Source of the DNA: Dryococelus australis
Lineage: Eukaryota; Arthropoda; Insecta; Phasmatodea; Phasmatidae
Direction of reading: 5' to 3'
Assembly: GCA_029891345.1 (NCBI GenBank)
Contig: CM056999.1
Span: forward strand, 27,563,418 to 27,627,417
DNA length: 64,000 nucleotides
Each line of letters begins with the position of its first letter. Within the stretch, counting starts at the first letter, position 1. Below are positions 24,213 through 36,534 of the stretch, piece after piece. The position numbers and the translations under genes were made by a program. The notes beneath the pieces are model-generated. The model did no database searches. It saw only the letters and a program-made list of their open reading frames with translations, and was not told the origin of the DNA.

Positions 24213-24600
24213 GTTCTGGGTAGGTAGGTTGTTGCATAACTTTGTTGGTGGAACAGTTTTTGTATTTTAATAAATGAATTGTGATGCCTGCTACTCAATT
24301 CAATGAAGGAGGTTTGTAGAGATTCCATATTGGAGGTGGCTGCGTTGCAAGCATGGCCACTCCGCTTGGCTCACCAGACTGGTGCCATGTACCATTCCAT
24401 CTCCAACAATTCTATTTTTAAGGTTTTAATGTATTAGCAGTCATGTAATACTTTGTATTTTTCAATGTTGCTTGTGTTACAATCATGTGATCTGAAGTAG
24501 TTTTTCTGTTCTGTTTTCAGTCCCTTCTCTGCCTATTCTCGTTAATATCTAATAAACATGTGTGTACATTATAAAAGTGTTTTCTTTGTACATATATTAA
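24213..24600 (+). repeat. 390-bp dispersed repeat, copy 1
   Basis: This matches 35931-36320 in the same orientation over its full length, at well above 90% identity by eye, for example TGGTGGAACAGTTTTTGTAT, CCATATTGGAGGTGGCTGC and CACCAGACTGGTGCC. Both copies end at CATATATTAA. It contains AATAAA-like motifs and a CTGTTTTCAGTCCC stretch that could act as a splice acceptor. The repeat class is unknown; no coding sequence or terminal inverted repeat is apparent. Confidence 0.85.
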
Positions 24601-26263
24601 ATGAGTTAACAGAAAAATTTGATAAAAAGAAAATTGAATCTCAGTAATCTAGTACAGAGTTGAAAAACAAACTAGCAAGAAAATTGGATGAGCAGAAAAA
24701 CGAGCTAATGGTAAAATTTCAACAGTTAGAAGGGAAGTTCGATGGGTTCAAAACTGATTTCGGGGAAAAATTTGATGAAAGTTTAAATTAATTCCAACAG
24801 TTAACAGTGATGGTGAACAAAGTACAAAGTGCAGTACTGCTAAAACACTTAACTACCTCACATCATCGACAATGCATGGCCATACGACTGCATACAACAT
24901 GTAATGCTCACATCACCACCAACTTTGTAGAAAAAAATGTGGATTTATATAAATCATTGTACTTTAATCTCTACAACTGAATCAGTATAACTATATTTTT
25001 ATTTTTAATTCAGTTGAAAAATATTTATAAAACGATAAGCAGTTTATATTATATCAATAAATTCAAATTTTCCGCTTTTCTATTGCAGATGTTGCACTGG
25101 GCAATTTAACAAAATCTAATCGGAAAGAAATTAAGCGTTCTGTTTACTCCTATACAATGTCTAGGGATTGAACACAGTTCAAGGAAGGAAATTTCAGATA
25201 TGGGGAGTAAAGAAATTGGTTTATAATAAATTAGAATTGCAATTTGAATCTGAGGTTATGTTGTCCCAGTCAGAGGTTACCAAGCGTACTCTACATGAAG
25301 TTAAAATTCTTGGGAAACTGGGGTGTGAAACAGTGCTATATTTGGTTCAAAAAGAGTTTTGTAAGGCAAAGAAAAGGAGTGAAAATCAAAAGTAAACAAG
25401 TAATGAGACTAGTAATGAGGAAAAGAGAGAGGAAAAAGGGGGGTAGATGTGAGACAGTTGGATATGTAAAGTTGTGAAAGACAGTGGAAGGAAGACTGTA
25501 AAAAAGAAAGGAAGGCTAAGGCGAGGCAGTATGAGAATGTTATGGAAAAGGAAAAGAAAGAAAATTGCAGTAAAGACTAACTGCAATGTAGGTTAAGTAG
25601 GTAGGTAATTCAGTTTGTTTTTGTGCGTACATTTCCTGTTATAGTTTAAGATGTTTCGGATACCATTTCAATAATTTTATGCTCAACTGAGAGAATGATT
25701 ATAAATATTAAGGTGTTTAAATTTTGTATATACTTCGGTAAAATGAGAAAAAGTGAGGTTGTGTGCAGTCATGAGGATGGAAAGTGCAATTAGGTGTGTT
25801 TAAGCTTTGGGGATAGGCAACAAGTAGGCCTAGGACACTATTAAAGTGAGTGAAGTGTTATTTTTTGCTAACTAGTACATGGTAATTTTATATGAAATTT
25901 ATAAGTATGAAAAGTAGTTTTTTATTTTATATATATATAGTGCAGAAAGGAACAGATGTGTGGAGAATGACTAAGATTAAGTAATATGTTTCTTTAGGAA
26001 TTGATATTTAATAGGATGTACAGAATTATTCATGGCTAGGTGAAATGCAAAGTGGAGTTTAAAACAACAGTAAAGTGTAAGGAATATTTTGAATAAAAAG
26101 AAATATGTTGAGAGTTGTGAAACTTTTGAAGGGTTAGGTATGGAAACATTGGTTGTAAGTGTCGAGTGTGTAGGTGTCGGAATATTAGTGTTTGTACTTG
26201 TAGTATAATTAAGAACAACACATTTAGCTAGTTGTATAATTATGTTGTTTTGCCAATCTTACA
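24601..26263 (+). other. Intron sequence with a decayed coiled-coil-like reading
   Basis: From about 24606 to 24840 the plus strand reads as a Lys/Glu-rich heptad-like segment (LARKLDEQKNELMVKFQQLE) with interruptions. This looks like the remains of a coiled-coil leader such as occurs in gag-like regions of some insect retroelements, but the identification is weak. 25170-25600 is purine-rich with short basic open frames of no known family. The rest is AT-rich, ending at the GTAAC duplication of the next Copia element. Confidence 0.35.
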
Positions 26264-26268
26264 GTAAC

Positions 26269-26487
26269 TGTTGAAGGATTAAACTTATGTGTGGGCATCT
26301 TTTGCTCACTATATAACTAGTAACTCTTATCTTTTGGATACAATCATGCCATCATGGCTACCGGAAGACTGACTACATAATCTCAGAAGACAGGAAAACA
26401 CAACACTTGTATGCCACTCTGCAAAAACGAACTTTCTCTCTCCATTACCAACATTATGGCATGCAAATACAAATTTACCTCTCAACA
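26269..26487 (-). repeat. 3' LTR of the 26-31 kb Copia element
   Basis: Pairs with 30499-30723. It shares TTTTGGATACAATCAT, AATCTCAGAAGACAGGAAAA and CAAATACAAATTTACC with its partner and ends in the same CTCAACA. Confidence 0.92.
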
Positions 26488-29400
26488 CCACCCCTTAAAT
26501 TTGTACCTCACCCAGTAGGGCAAAGGAAATTGCGTAGTTTAGGGTTTACTTAACGTAGGACATTTACTGCCCACAAGCCCAAACTCTTTTGTACAAAAAA
26601 TCATGTTTAACTCTACATAACAGTTTCGTTTGTAGGTCTGCCAACATCTTTTCAAAAGGCAAGTACTTTATATTTATTGTCCCAGAGTCAACATGATGCC
26701 TGAGAAAATGGTATCTGTTATCTACATGTTTTGATTTTACATTAGTAATCACATTCTTGGCTAACTGTACCCTTATTGTCACAAAACACATCAAACGACC
26801 CTTCTTTACTACCAGGTTCAATCTCTGATATCAGTTGCCTCAACCACAATAACTCCTGCACAGTGAATGACATGGCCATATACTCAGCCACGCATGTTGA
26901 CAGGGAAACTGTCTTTTGTCTCTTACTGTGCCATGAGATTAAACCGCCATTCAACTTGAAACATCACCTGGTGACAGAATGCCTTTGATTCACTTTATTT
27001 CTCCAATCCACATCATTATATGTTTCCAATTGTCTGTCGCCATCCCAGGAAAATTCTAGCTTGTAACGCTGAGTCTCTTTTATACACCTAAAAATTCTTT
27101 TCACGCTTACCCAATATATCTTCTTGTAGGAATTGTTGTACCTGCTCAGTAGGTTCATTGCGTGGCAAATGTCCGGCCTAGACACTTGCGACAGGTACAG
27201 CAGACTGCCTATCGCCTCTCGGTATGGGACATTGACCTCTTCAGAGCCGTCTGCTTCCAGGTCGATTCCAGGGACCAAGGGGATTGTCACTGGCTCAGCA
27301 TCACCCATGCCAAACCGTTAGAGGATTCTCTCTGCGTAGGCTTCTTGGGAGATCCATACCTTCCCTTTCTGGCTATCTCGCGTGATGTTCATCCCCAAAC
27401 ACTGTGCTGCAGGTCTTAAGTCTCTCATTTCAAAGTTCTCTCTCAGGAATTTCTTTGTGTTTTACATGGCACTTTTGTCGTTGGAGAAAAACAACAGACC
27501 ATCAACATATACAGCTATTGCTGTGAACTTAGTACAGTCATGAACGTAATACATGCATGGGTCCACCTTAGAACATATGAAACCATTTGCACATAACACC
27601 TCATCAATTTTCCAATTCCAATTTCGGCCAGCGTGTTTCAGTCTGTATACTGCCTTTTTTAATTTCCACACTTTGCCGGGCTTTGCAAACTCTTTGCGGG
27701 AGATAGTATATTTCTTCCTGTTAGTTCCCATACAGGTATGTAGTCATCACGTCCATGTGGTCCACATCAAGGTCTTCCCTCGCCGCCAGCGACAACCTGG
27801 CTGCTGCCTGACTGCAGCATGTCACAACAAGTTTGGCCTTGAAAACTTTTAACTTATTATCCCTGCCAGGTTTGATCCTTAGCACCCATTTTGTTTTCAA
27901 AGGTTGTGTGCCCTTAGGTGCGTCAACTTCTTCGATTGTGTCATTTTTCATGAGCGACAAAAACTCTTTCTTCATGGCACCCTTCCATTTGTCAGAGTGT
28001 TCACTTTGCAGTGAGTCATTTACATCAATATATCTGTCTGGCAGACGGGAGCCCTCAGCGTAGCACTTTACATGATTTGACCATTCTTTTGGTTTAGGTG
28101 GTCTCGCTGATCTTGGGTTTGCACCCCCTGTTGCTGTGCCTCTTGCTGAACTCTTTGAATCGCGCTTCATGTTGCTCTTCTCGTTTGAAGCCATGAAAGG
28201 GTTCTGTGCCCTTTTCCTGGCAACTTAGCTGTTCGTGTTCACAAGGATTTTTTGCATCCTCTTGTGTAAACACCATGCCAACAGTGTACAAACTTTCTTC
28301 ATGTGGAGTGTATTTCTCTCTCCTTGTTCCATGATCCATGAACACGACATCTCGACTTAAGGTTATTTTTCCTGTCTGCTCGTTTATGAGAGTGTAACGC
28401 TTTTTGTTCTCACAGTAGCCCACGAAGATTAGTTTTTCAGACTTCGGGTCTCAGTTTTTTCTGTGTGGCTTGGGAACGTGTGCCATGGCCTTACAGCCAA
28501 TATCCCTCAAGTGTGATAGGTTAGGTTCCCTTTTATACCAGGCCTCATAATGGTTTTCATTCCGAAGGATGCTTGATGGAGACCAATTTTGCCAAGTATG
28601 TTGCTGTGAGAGTTGCTTCTGCCCAACGTTGTTTTGATAGGTGGGTATCAAGGAGCATTGTGCGTGCCTTTTTGACTAGCATCCTGTTACTCCTCTCCGC
28701 AACTCCATTTTGTTGTGGGCTGTGCCACACTGTTGTCTGGTTCACAATTCCTTGTGAAGAGAGATATCTGATCATATCTGCATTTACATATGCCCTTCAA
28801 TTGTCCAAATGGAGTACCTTTATGGCCCATACTGCTTGCTTTTTGACCATGCATTTGAACTCTTTGAATGTGTTTATGACCTCATATATTTCCTGTAGGA
28901 AATAAATGTGTACCTCAAGTGGTCATCTACGAAAATAAAAAAGTACCAACTTCCCCCTACAAATGGTGCTTCCATGGGTCCACAAAGGGCTGTGTGCACC
29001 GGGTCTAAAATGCCTTGTGAACATTTTGCACTCATTTTAAAAGTGAAATGTGAATGCTTACCCATTACACAAAATTCACTCTGCTCTTTGGTTATTGTTT
29101 CACCGTACAGTCCCTCTGACACCTTTACTAACTGTAACATGTCTTTGCGGTTCAAGTGTCCTGGTCTGCAGTGTCACAAAAAGCTTGTTGATTGGCAGCA
29201 TAGTGACAAAATTTTGTATCTGTTTCTACTGTGGAAAGGTGATAAATGCCATTTTTAAGGTCTGCCTTCGCCATCAAATCTCCGTTTGGGTCATACACAA
29301 AACACCTTTGCTATTAAAACATACCTTATTGCCCTTGCGGACGATCTTACTTACAGAGAGTAGATTCACTGTTGAGCTCTGTATATGCAGCATGTCACCT

Positions 29401-30498
29401 GCTTCAGCCTCGATCATATTGTTTTTCATGCGAAAGGTTAGGTCCACACTGCCTGAGGCCTTTGCCACAAGTTCACTCCCGTCTTCCCCAGTCACTGTAC
29501 TGTTGCACGCTTTCTTATTATTTAACTTTTTCTCATCGTATATGATATGTGTTGATGCACACAAATCCAAATACCACAAGTGTTCCAGCTGAATGTTCCG
29601 AGAGTCTGTAACCAAGAAAGCCTTTTTTCCGCCTAGTTTAGTTCCAGATCACCCCTAATTAACATTCAACATGTCCTTTTTGTATTCGCATCACTGAGAA
29701 ATGTTGTTTTTTTTTGCTTTCAATATTGCAGAACTTCGCAATGTGGTTTGGTTTGTTACATTTTTAACAACTCTCAACTCTCCGGCACCCTTGCTGTTTT
29801 TGAATACAAGGCCATCTCATCACCATTGCTTGCTTCTTCCATCTTGATTTCCTGTAGTAGTTTAACCTTTGTACGCTATCACCTGTGATTGAAATTCAGG
29901 AGTTCTCCGACACCATTATGATGAGTCGGTACCTTTCTGGTAATCCAGCTAACAGCAGGGTTCCTACCCACTCATCACGGGGAACTTAAATCATCAATAG
30001 ATTGACATTTTTTCAATGTCGTTCTGACTAGTATCCTCAGGAAGCCAACGTGCCTAGTCAATCCCGAGTCTTCAAACGTACTTTCCGATGCCGACAATGC
30101 CTCAGCTGCTGTTTTAGTGTCCCTTATATGTGAATAATTAATTTTATCCACGGACAAGACTATACGGGAATGTGGTTTTTAGTCTGTCTTCTTCCTTGAA
30201 CTGTCGACTTCCTATGTATTCAGTAGCGTCTCGACCACGTCCCGGAGCTAATCGTGAATCAGATAGGCTTTCATGGCGAATTTCCACGAGGAGTAATTTT
30301 TGCTCCCGAGTAGTATTTCTACAACCGGTAATCCAGACACACCGGATGTTCCCATTTTTGAGCTAAACATAGTGTGGCGAATATCATAGGGCCTAACCCT
30401 CACAATTATGTGGAACGTTTAGGTTATTATTCACTCCTTTTTGTGTCACGTGCGGACCGCGATCTGGCTTTTACAACTGCGAGCCTGAGCCTATAACC

Positions 30499-30723
30499 TG
30501 TTAAAGGGTTAAATTAACGCACTGACATCTTTTGCTCATTATATAACTACTTTATTACAAACACTTCTCTTTTGGATACAATCATACCATCATGTCTACC
30601 GGAAGACCGACTACATAATCTCAGAAGACAGGAAAACACAACTCATATAGCACTCTGCAAAAATGAACTTTCTCTCTCTATTGCCAATATGATGGCTTGC
30701 AAATACAAATTTACCTCTCAACA
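30499..30723 (-). repeat. 5' LTR of the 26-31 kb Copia element
   Basis: Partner of 26269-26487, six bases longer. The GTAAC duplication follows immediately at 30724-30728. Confidence 0.92.
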
Positions 30724-30728
30724 GTAAC

Positions 30729-31326
30729 ATTTCTCTTTGAAGTTTTTTGAAAATGTATTGCTTGCTTTTGAAAATGGGTTTAGGTGGACAAGTGAATTGT
30801 GTGCTGTAAAAGTTGTGCTGTTTGTGTGCCACCAAAGGTAAGGTTTGTTTTTTTGTGTGTAATTGTGAAGATTATTACTGGTACCTAGAACTACTAAACA
30901 GTAACCATAAATATTAAAATTAGGATAGTAACTATTTCAAATATGGGAAGTGCGTTTAAAAACAGTTATGAGTTTTGAAAAGTAGTTAGTTTTGAACAAT
31001 AAAATTAAAATTAACCAAATTTAACACTGTAATTTAAATTCAAGATTAAAGTTAGAATGAATAGTTTTTCTGTTTTTTTCTTTTTTGGCAAAGAATGCAA
31101 GTTGATATGTTGTATATTGTGTTAGGAGTGAAGATTGTAGAGGTGAAGTGGTGAGGTATTTGCTAGAGTTTGGGTTATGGGATCTTCACTCTTAGAGTAA
31201 GTTTTGGGGTGGGACAGGTCTGAGGCCTCTTTGTTGTGAACACTGGCCTAGGTATTAAGATGTATTAAAGTAAATGTGGCAGTGGTTTTTTTATAATTTT
31301 GGGGCAGACCTGGGTCCACTTCTATT
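30729..31326. other. Spacer between two Copia insertions
   Basis: About 600 bp of T-rich sequence with no recognised motif. It ends at the TTAAA duplication of the next Copia element. Confidence 0.6.
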
Positions 31327-31331
31327 TTAAA

Positions 31332-31511
31332 TGTCACAATATGGCCAATATTCAGATTTATTTTAGCAGACATTCACTATAAATGTTCTCAGCTTACATC
31401 ATTCAAACTTATTACTAACAAGTCAAATGCAATATGCTTCCATAAAAGACACAGCGTTTACCAACAACCAAATAGGTAACATTTAAAACATATGTATACA
31501 TATCTGTGACA
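31332..31511 (-). repeat. 3' LTR of the 31-34 kb Copia element
   Basis: 180 bp, beginning TGTCACAATATGG and ending ATATCTGTGACA on the plus strand. Its partner is 34097-34280. Confidence 0.9.
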
Positions 31512-34096
31512 TTCCCCCTCAAATGACATTCAATTCAATATAATTGAAGTGTCTTTTGTAGAAAAACAACAATAACATTATCACTCTAACATCTGTTTTC
31601 ACCCGTGAGAACATATATAACATCTAACTCATCTTTTATGTACAGATCTTTAATGAAATTATATCTTATTTCTATGTTCTTTACCCTTTTAGAGATTTGT
31701 GGATTTTTTATGAAGGCTAAAGCACTGACATTATCAATGTTTAACACTATACTTCTGCATGACACAGAGTTCATTTCATTCACTATTCCAGATAAATTAA
31801 CAAGTTTTTGTGCTGATGAGGCCCCTGATACATGTTCTGCCTCTATTGTAGATAAAGCTACACAAGATTGTTTTCTAGAAAACCATGCAATTGGGTTGTC
31901 ATTTTACAAAGCTATAAATCCACTGACACTTTTTCTATCCATCATCTTTCACCGTAAATACCCACTTGTTATCTATGGCGATTGCTCCTGGTGGTTTTTC
32001 TCCTACGTGCCAAGTTTCCATTTTTCTGTGGGCCTTCAACTCATTATTTATAGCCTCTTTTCTTCCCTGATCTTGCATTGCTTCTTCGTAAGTGTGAAGC
32101 ATTTCCTCTGGACTAAAGGCATACACAGTGTACAACTCATAGTTCTGTAGTCTCAAAGGAAATTTTACACGTATCCCACAACTTGTTTGTCTTCAGTGAG
32201 ATTTTCTCCTTAATTTATTCCTTCTTCTTGTAGTTCTCCTTTCTCACTTTTTTTTACTTCATCTTCAACACATTTTCCTTGGTCTGAGGTTGGAACTGGA
32301 ATGCAGTTAAACTTATCTTCACTCTTGGTTGGTTGAAACACAAAACTGAGTTTCATGAAATTTAACACAATTTCCTATAACTGTCATCAGTCTCAGGAAT
32401 CTATTTTCTATATCCAATGAGGCTGTATCCTACCATTCTCCCTTCGGTAGCACGAACTTCCAAAGTATCAGCTGGCAGAGGCAATTTCTTGATCCACACA
32501 CGAGATCCAAAATTTCTTATCCTTGACATATAATTTTTTCCATTGTAAATTTCAGCAGGTAATCTGCCCTGAATAGCAGATGAAGGGCTTCTGTTTATCT
32601 GGTATGCCGCACTATGTATGGCTTCACCCCAAAGGGAATTATGCAAATGAGTGTCTGTAAACATGCATCTCACTTTATTTAGCATTGTCTGATTGAACCT
32701 TTCACTGACACCATTGGACTCCTTCGTGTAAGGCAGTGAATACTTCTGTCTTATTCCTTTTTGTTTACAAAAATTCTTCACATGATGTGATGTGTATTCA
32801 CCACCACAATCTGTTCTGATTCTTGAATACGTGTTTCCATCAGGTTCTAATTGTCTCACATAGTTAATCAAATTCTCTGATGCTTCACTTTTATTTTTTA
32901 ACAGATACACCACTACAAAATGTGAGTAATCATCAATTATGGTTTCGTAATATTTCTCACCTTCAAGGTTAGGGGTTTGTACTGGACCTCCTATATCGGA
33001 ATGGAGATATTCACCATTTCTTCTTTATCTGGAAACTGGTAATCTCTTTGACTTTCCTTCGTTACATGCTCCACATTCTTCATTGGTGAATGGCAGACCC
33101 AGTCTGGGAAGGCATTTTTTTCCAGGGTGACCTAACCTTCGATGCCATAATAATTTATCAGCACTATGAAATTCAGCACCTATATTCAAATCAAATACAG
33201 AAACACACAAATTGCCTACTTGTCTGCATTTCATCTCAAAACCTTTTTTATCATTTCTAATAACACAACTATTTTGCGAAAAAACAACACTGTTTCCAGA
33301 TTGATTAATTTCTATCACAGACAGCAAATTATGTGATAAAGACGGCACTATCAGAGCCGATACATTTATCACAGTGTTTTAAAATAGCAATTTAATAGAT
33401 CCTCGCTGATTGGATTTGAAATTTTTACTGTTTGCCATACAAACAAAAACAGTATTTTCCAATACAGTATATTAACATCAAATATCACAGATGCTACGTT
33501 TTTGAGGTTACCAAATGGTCGGAGGCTCCACTATCTGTAATAAAGGTAACATTCTTTGACATCTTTGGTTCTTCATGAGAAAGGGCAACCATTTTGTTTA
33601 CCTCAGTAAGTTCATTAGTTTTTGTCACTGCTGTACATTTACGAACTCCAGCCATAAACAATTTTTTCAAAGACGTCTAGCTTATTTCTTGTTCAGTCTA
33701 TTGGTGTCACATTTACATTTACTAAACTCTTTCCTCTTCCTTGATAATTTCCTCTTGATTTACCTCTAAAAAAATTGCTTCTTAGCAAGAGGACAGTCCT
33801 TTTTGAAGTGAGAGAGATCTCTACAGTTATAGCAACCTTACTTCTTAACTTTTTGAGTAGTGAATGAACAACCACTATCTTGAAACGATGCATTATCCAG
33901 ACACATCTCTACCCTCCATAACGAATCGGAGAAATTAGTACTAGTGAGAGATGGGATAGCCTGGTAGTTCATATTTGTCGACGGGAACATAGCTGCACAA
34001 ACTTGTTACCTTGATTACTATAATCCAAAATTCTTCGTGTAATCTGCGCTCCACGACTACTGTTTTTTACGATTGTATGAGTCTGGGCCCATAACC

Positions 34097-34280
34097 TATC
34101 ACAATATGGCAAATAAATACCCCAATTAATTTTAGCAGACATTCACTATAAATGTTTTCGGCTTACATCATTCAAACTTATTACTAACAAGTCAAATGTA
34201 ATACGCTTCCATAAAAGATACAGTGTTTACCTACAACCAAATAGGTAACATTTAAAACATACATATACATATCTGTAACA
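34097..34280 (-). repeat. 5' LTR of the 31-34 kb Copia element
   Basis: 184 bp, about 90% like its partner by eye and ending ATATCTGTAACA. The TTAAA target duplication follows directly. Confidence 0.9.
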
Positions 34281-34285
34281 TTAAA

Positions 34286-35224
34286 TGTTGTGTGTTGATC
34301 CCAGTGATGAATTAACGTAAATATGAGCAATCTAACTGGAAATACTATGACATGGATATTGATACACCCTCAATTGATTTCAAATGTCTGTACTTCTAAA
34401 CCTACTATTTGATGAAAAATTAAAATTTTGATATAATATGTATTAATATTGTGAACCATGTTTTTGAATTTTTAATTAACGTAATGGTAATATTGAATAA
34501 TCTTGCAGATAGTTTTTTCTTGTAATAGTGTATGTGATGTTGAATATTGGTTTATTGTTGTATTGTTTGCAAGTGAAGTGTTTATGTATTACTATCAAAA
34601 AATTGTTTTGAGTTTCACAGTATACCACTAAAGTGCATATGTTTTTACAGGTCAGTTACCTGTATATGAAAGTGTTTACAAAAACACGGTGTTATCTTTG
34701 TTGTTAGCTAAAACTTTGGATCCACTTCTTTCATATTAAACACCAACTAAGAAATTAAATACAAGATTTTAAATTGAATACTAGTGTAAAATTGTGGTAA
34801 GTTAAAATCACCATGTGACATAGTAACTTTTTTAATTAATTTGATATCTGTTATGAATTGAAATTTAATGTATTTTTCTGCCAGACAAATTTAGTGTTTC
34901 ACATATATACTGTATGAACATACATTATGTCTATACACCCAATCTTACCTTTGAATGAATGTTTGAATTTGTGTTTTTTACACATATGAAAAATGTGTTG
35001 TTTTCTTGTAGCTGCTACGTAGATGTCTTGTATTCTTCTGTGACAGATAACTAACATGGATTATTCTGTTGTATTATGTGATTGAGTTTATGTAGTGAAG
35101 TGTTAATTTAAATTGTATGTAGGAACAAGGTCACAGTAGTTTACAGATTCACCGCTTTTAATATAGGTTTCGATTTTGTAAAGGTTTCTTTAAAATTTTT
35201 CCCAAATCTAGGAAGGTAATGTAG
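34286..35224. other. AT-rich intron spacer
   Basis: T-rich sequence without open frames or recognised repeats. Nothing further can be supported. Confidence 0.6.
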
Positions 35225-35620
35225 CATTGCAGGGTATGTAAATTTTAGTAGTTTTTTAAATTATTCTTCGTCTGACTTTTATTAAAATTTCCATCTTAGT
35301 TTGTCGGTATAATATTCAAAATGTTTCTTTCATGCCACGTGTAAAACTAAGGACATCAGTTTTAATGTGGGGCTGTATTTCAGTTGTTATCTGTTGTATG
35401 TTGGCATTTTCAAGTTCTCAGGATCCGAGTGAGGTTGCGTCACTTTTGAGATTGTTTTTTTCAACATATTTTTATTTTCCCCTGCCATCAGGAGTATGTT
35501 TTGAAACCCTCACAGTGACGTAGTTGTTAGCCAATAGGAGGTTGCGAGCCCCGGCCAAGTGTTCTTTTTAAATTGTTAGTGTGAGGAGAGAGGGTAGGCA
35601 TGTGCTGCCATTTTGCTTGT
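35225..35620 (+). repeat. Dispersed repeat R, copy 1 (plus)
   Basis: Related in inverse orientation to 40640-41000 and, over a shorter part, to 50766-50886. Shared blocks include GGGCTGTATTTCAGTTGTTA, TTCTCAGG followed by GAGTGAGG or GCGAGGT, CACTTTTGAGATT or CATCTTTTGAGATT, TGTTTTGAA and GAGCCCCGGCCAA. Class unknown; a retroelement terminal region is possible because copy 3 lies against gypsy sequence. Confidence 0.75.
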
Positions 35621-35930
35621 TCGTATACCTACCATTGTTCTGCAGGCCTGGGAGTAGGCAACATAGCTGCCGACGTGTTTGTACAAAATATACTGTGATG
35701 CTGTTATGTTTGAAAGTCATCAGTTGAGTGAGGGCGTTTCTGTTCGTGTCCGTGTGTGTTTGTAACTGTTGTGGAAACCAAATAAATCTGAGACGTATGC
35801 CAAATGGAAATGTATTCTTTTCATTTTTTTTCTTAAAGATGGTGTCATTGTCTCATGAGTAACCTGAATGAGCTAGTGTGGACTGTGTTTGTAGCAGGGC
35901 AGGTAACTGACTTTTGCCATGACACAATAG

Positions 35931-36320
35931 GTTCTGTGTAGGTAGGTTGTTGCATAAATTTGTTGGTGGAACAGTTTTTGTATTTTAATAAATGGATTGT
36001 GATGCCTGATACTCAATTCAATGAAGGAGGTTTGTAGAGATTCCATATTGGAGGTGGCTGCGGTGCAAGCATGGCCACTCCGCTTGGCTCACCAGACTGG
36101 TGCCATGTACCATTCCATCTCCAACAATTCTATTTTTAAGGTTTTAATGTATAGCAGTCATGTAATACTTTGTATTTTTCAATTTGTTGCTTTTCTTATA
36201 ATCTCGTAATCTCAAACGGTTTTTCTGTTCTGTTTTCAGTCCCTTCTCTGCCTATTCTTGTTAATAACTAATAACCATGTGTGTACATGATTGAAGTGTT
36301 TTTTTTTGTACATATATTAA
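35931..36320 (+). repeat. 390-bp dispersed repeat, copy 2, next to an exon
   Basis: Copy of 24213-24600 in the same orientation. It ends at CATATATTAA only 28 bp before the SRFBP1 exon at 36349, so it probably forms part of that exon's upstream intron context, including candidate branch or pyrimidine sequences. The internal CTGTTTTCAGTCCC is a potential competing acceptor about 115 bp upstream of the used one. Confidence 0.85.
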
Positions 36321-36348
36321 TGCATTTTTTAATCCATCTTTGTTACAG

Positions 36349-36408
36349 AAGCTGAAAGATGATGCTATATCAAAATTTGCTCTATTTGGATCACAATATG
36401 CAGATTCT
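36349..36408 (+). CDS. SRFBP1: SRFBP1 homologue, short second visible exon
   Basis: A 20-codon exon bounded by TCTTTGTTACAG and by TCT|GTAAGTGG, phase 0 on both sides. Its product KLKDDAISKFALFGSQYADS continues directly from the previous exon and aligns with human SRFBP1 ELKPDIVTKSALGDD (from memory), within the N-terminal BUD22-type region. Without this match the exon would be missed, because it is short and isolated by introns of about 29.3 kb and 20.5 kb. An old repeat ends 28 bp upstream and a pogo-type MITE starts 127 bp downstream. Confidence 0.88.
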
Positions 36409-36534
36409 GTAAGTGGTATTAATGCTTATCATTACAACTGTAGAGAGTAATTCAGATTTATTCACTATTCTAAAAAAATAGCATGATTATAATTTGGTTG
36501 GTGAAATAAGTGACTATATGAAGGTATGTAAATA

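Larger units (their letters stand above)
26269..30723 (-). mobile_element. Broken Ty1/Copia element (fossil) with both LTRs and TSD
   Basis: A full-span Copia insertion of 4,455 bp. LTRs lie at 26269-26487 and 30499-30723, both ending CCTCTCAACA and starting TGTT(G/A)AAGG on the plus strand. GTAAC flanks both sides (26264-26268 and 30724-30728), a perfect 5-bp target duplication. On the minus strand the pol domains run in Copia order from right to left: GAG-pre-integrase (about 29600-29270), integrase (about 29150-28450), reverse transcriptase (about 28190-27460) and RNase H (about 27310-26570, with KTVSLSTCVAEYMAM). The sequence just inside the 5' LTR (GGTTATAGGCTCAG on the minus strand) resembles a Copia primer binding site. 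The LTRs differ at roughly 12-15% of sites by eye, so the insertion is old; the coding part is broken in several places. It is antisense to SRFBP1. Confidence 0.93.
31332..34280 (-). mobile_element. Broken Ty1/Copia element (fossil), second copy, with TSD
   Basis: A 2,949-bp Copia insertion, shorter than a usual whole element. LTRs are 31332-31511 and 34097-34280; both contain CATTCACTATAAATGTT, ACATCATTCAAACTTATTAC and CAAATAGGTAACATTTAAAA. TTAAA flanks both ends (31327-31331 and 34281-34285). On the minus strand, from right to left, are a CCHC zinc knuckle (about 33835-33780), GAG-pre-integrase (about 33370-33025), integrase (about 32910-32400), a reverse-transcriptase piece (about 32150-31935) and an RNase H piece (about 31780-31590). 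The primer binding site region reads GGTTATGGGCCCAGAC on the minus strand, typical of Copia. It belongs to a different subfamily from its neighbour at 26-31 kb. It is broken, with several breaks, and old. Confidence 0.92.
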
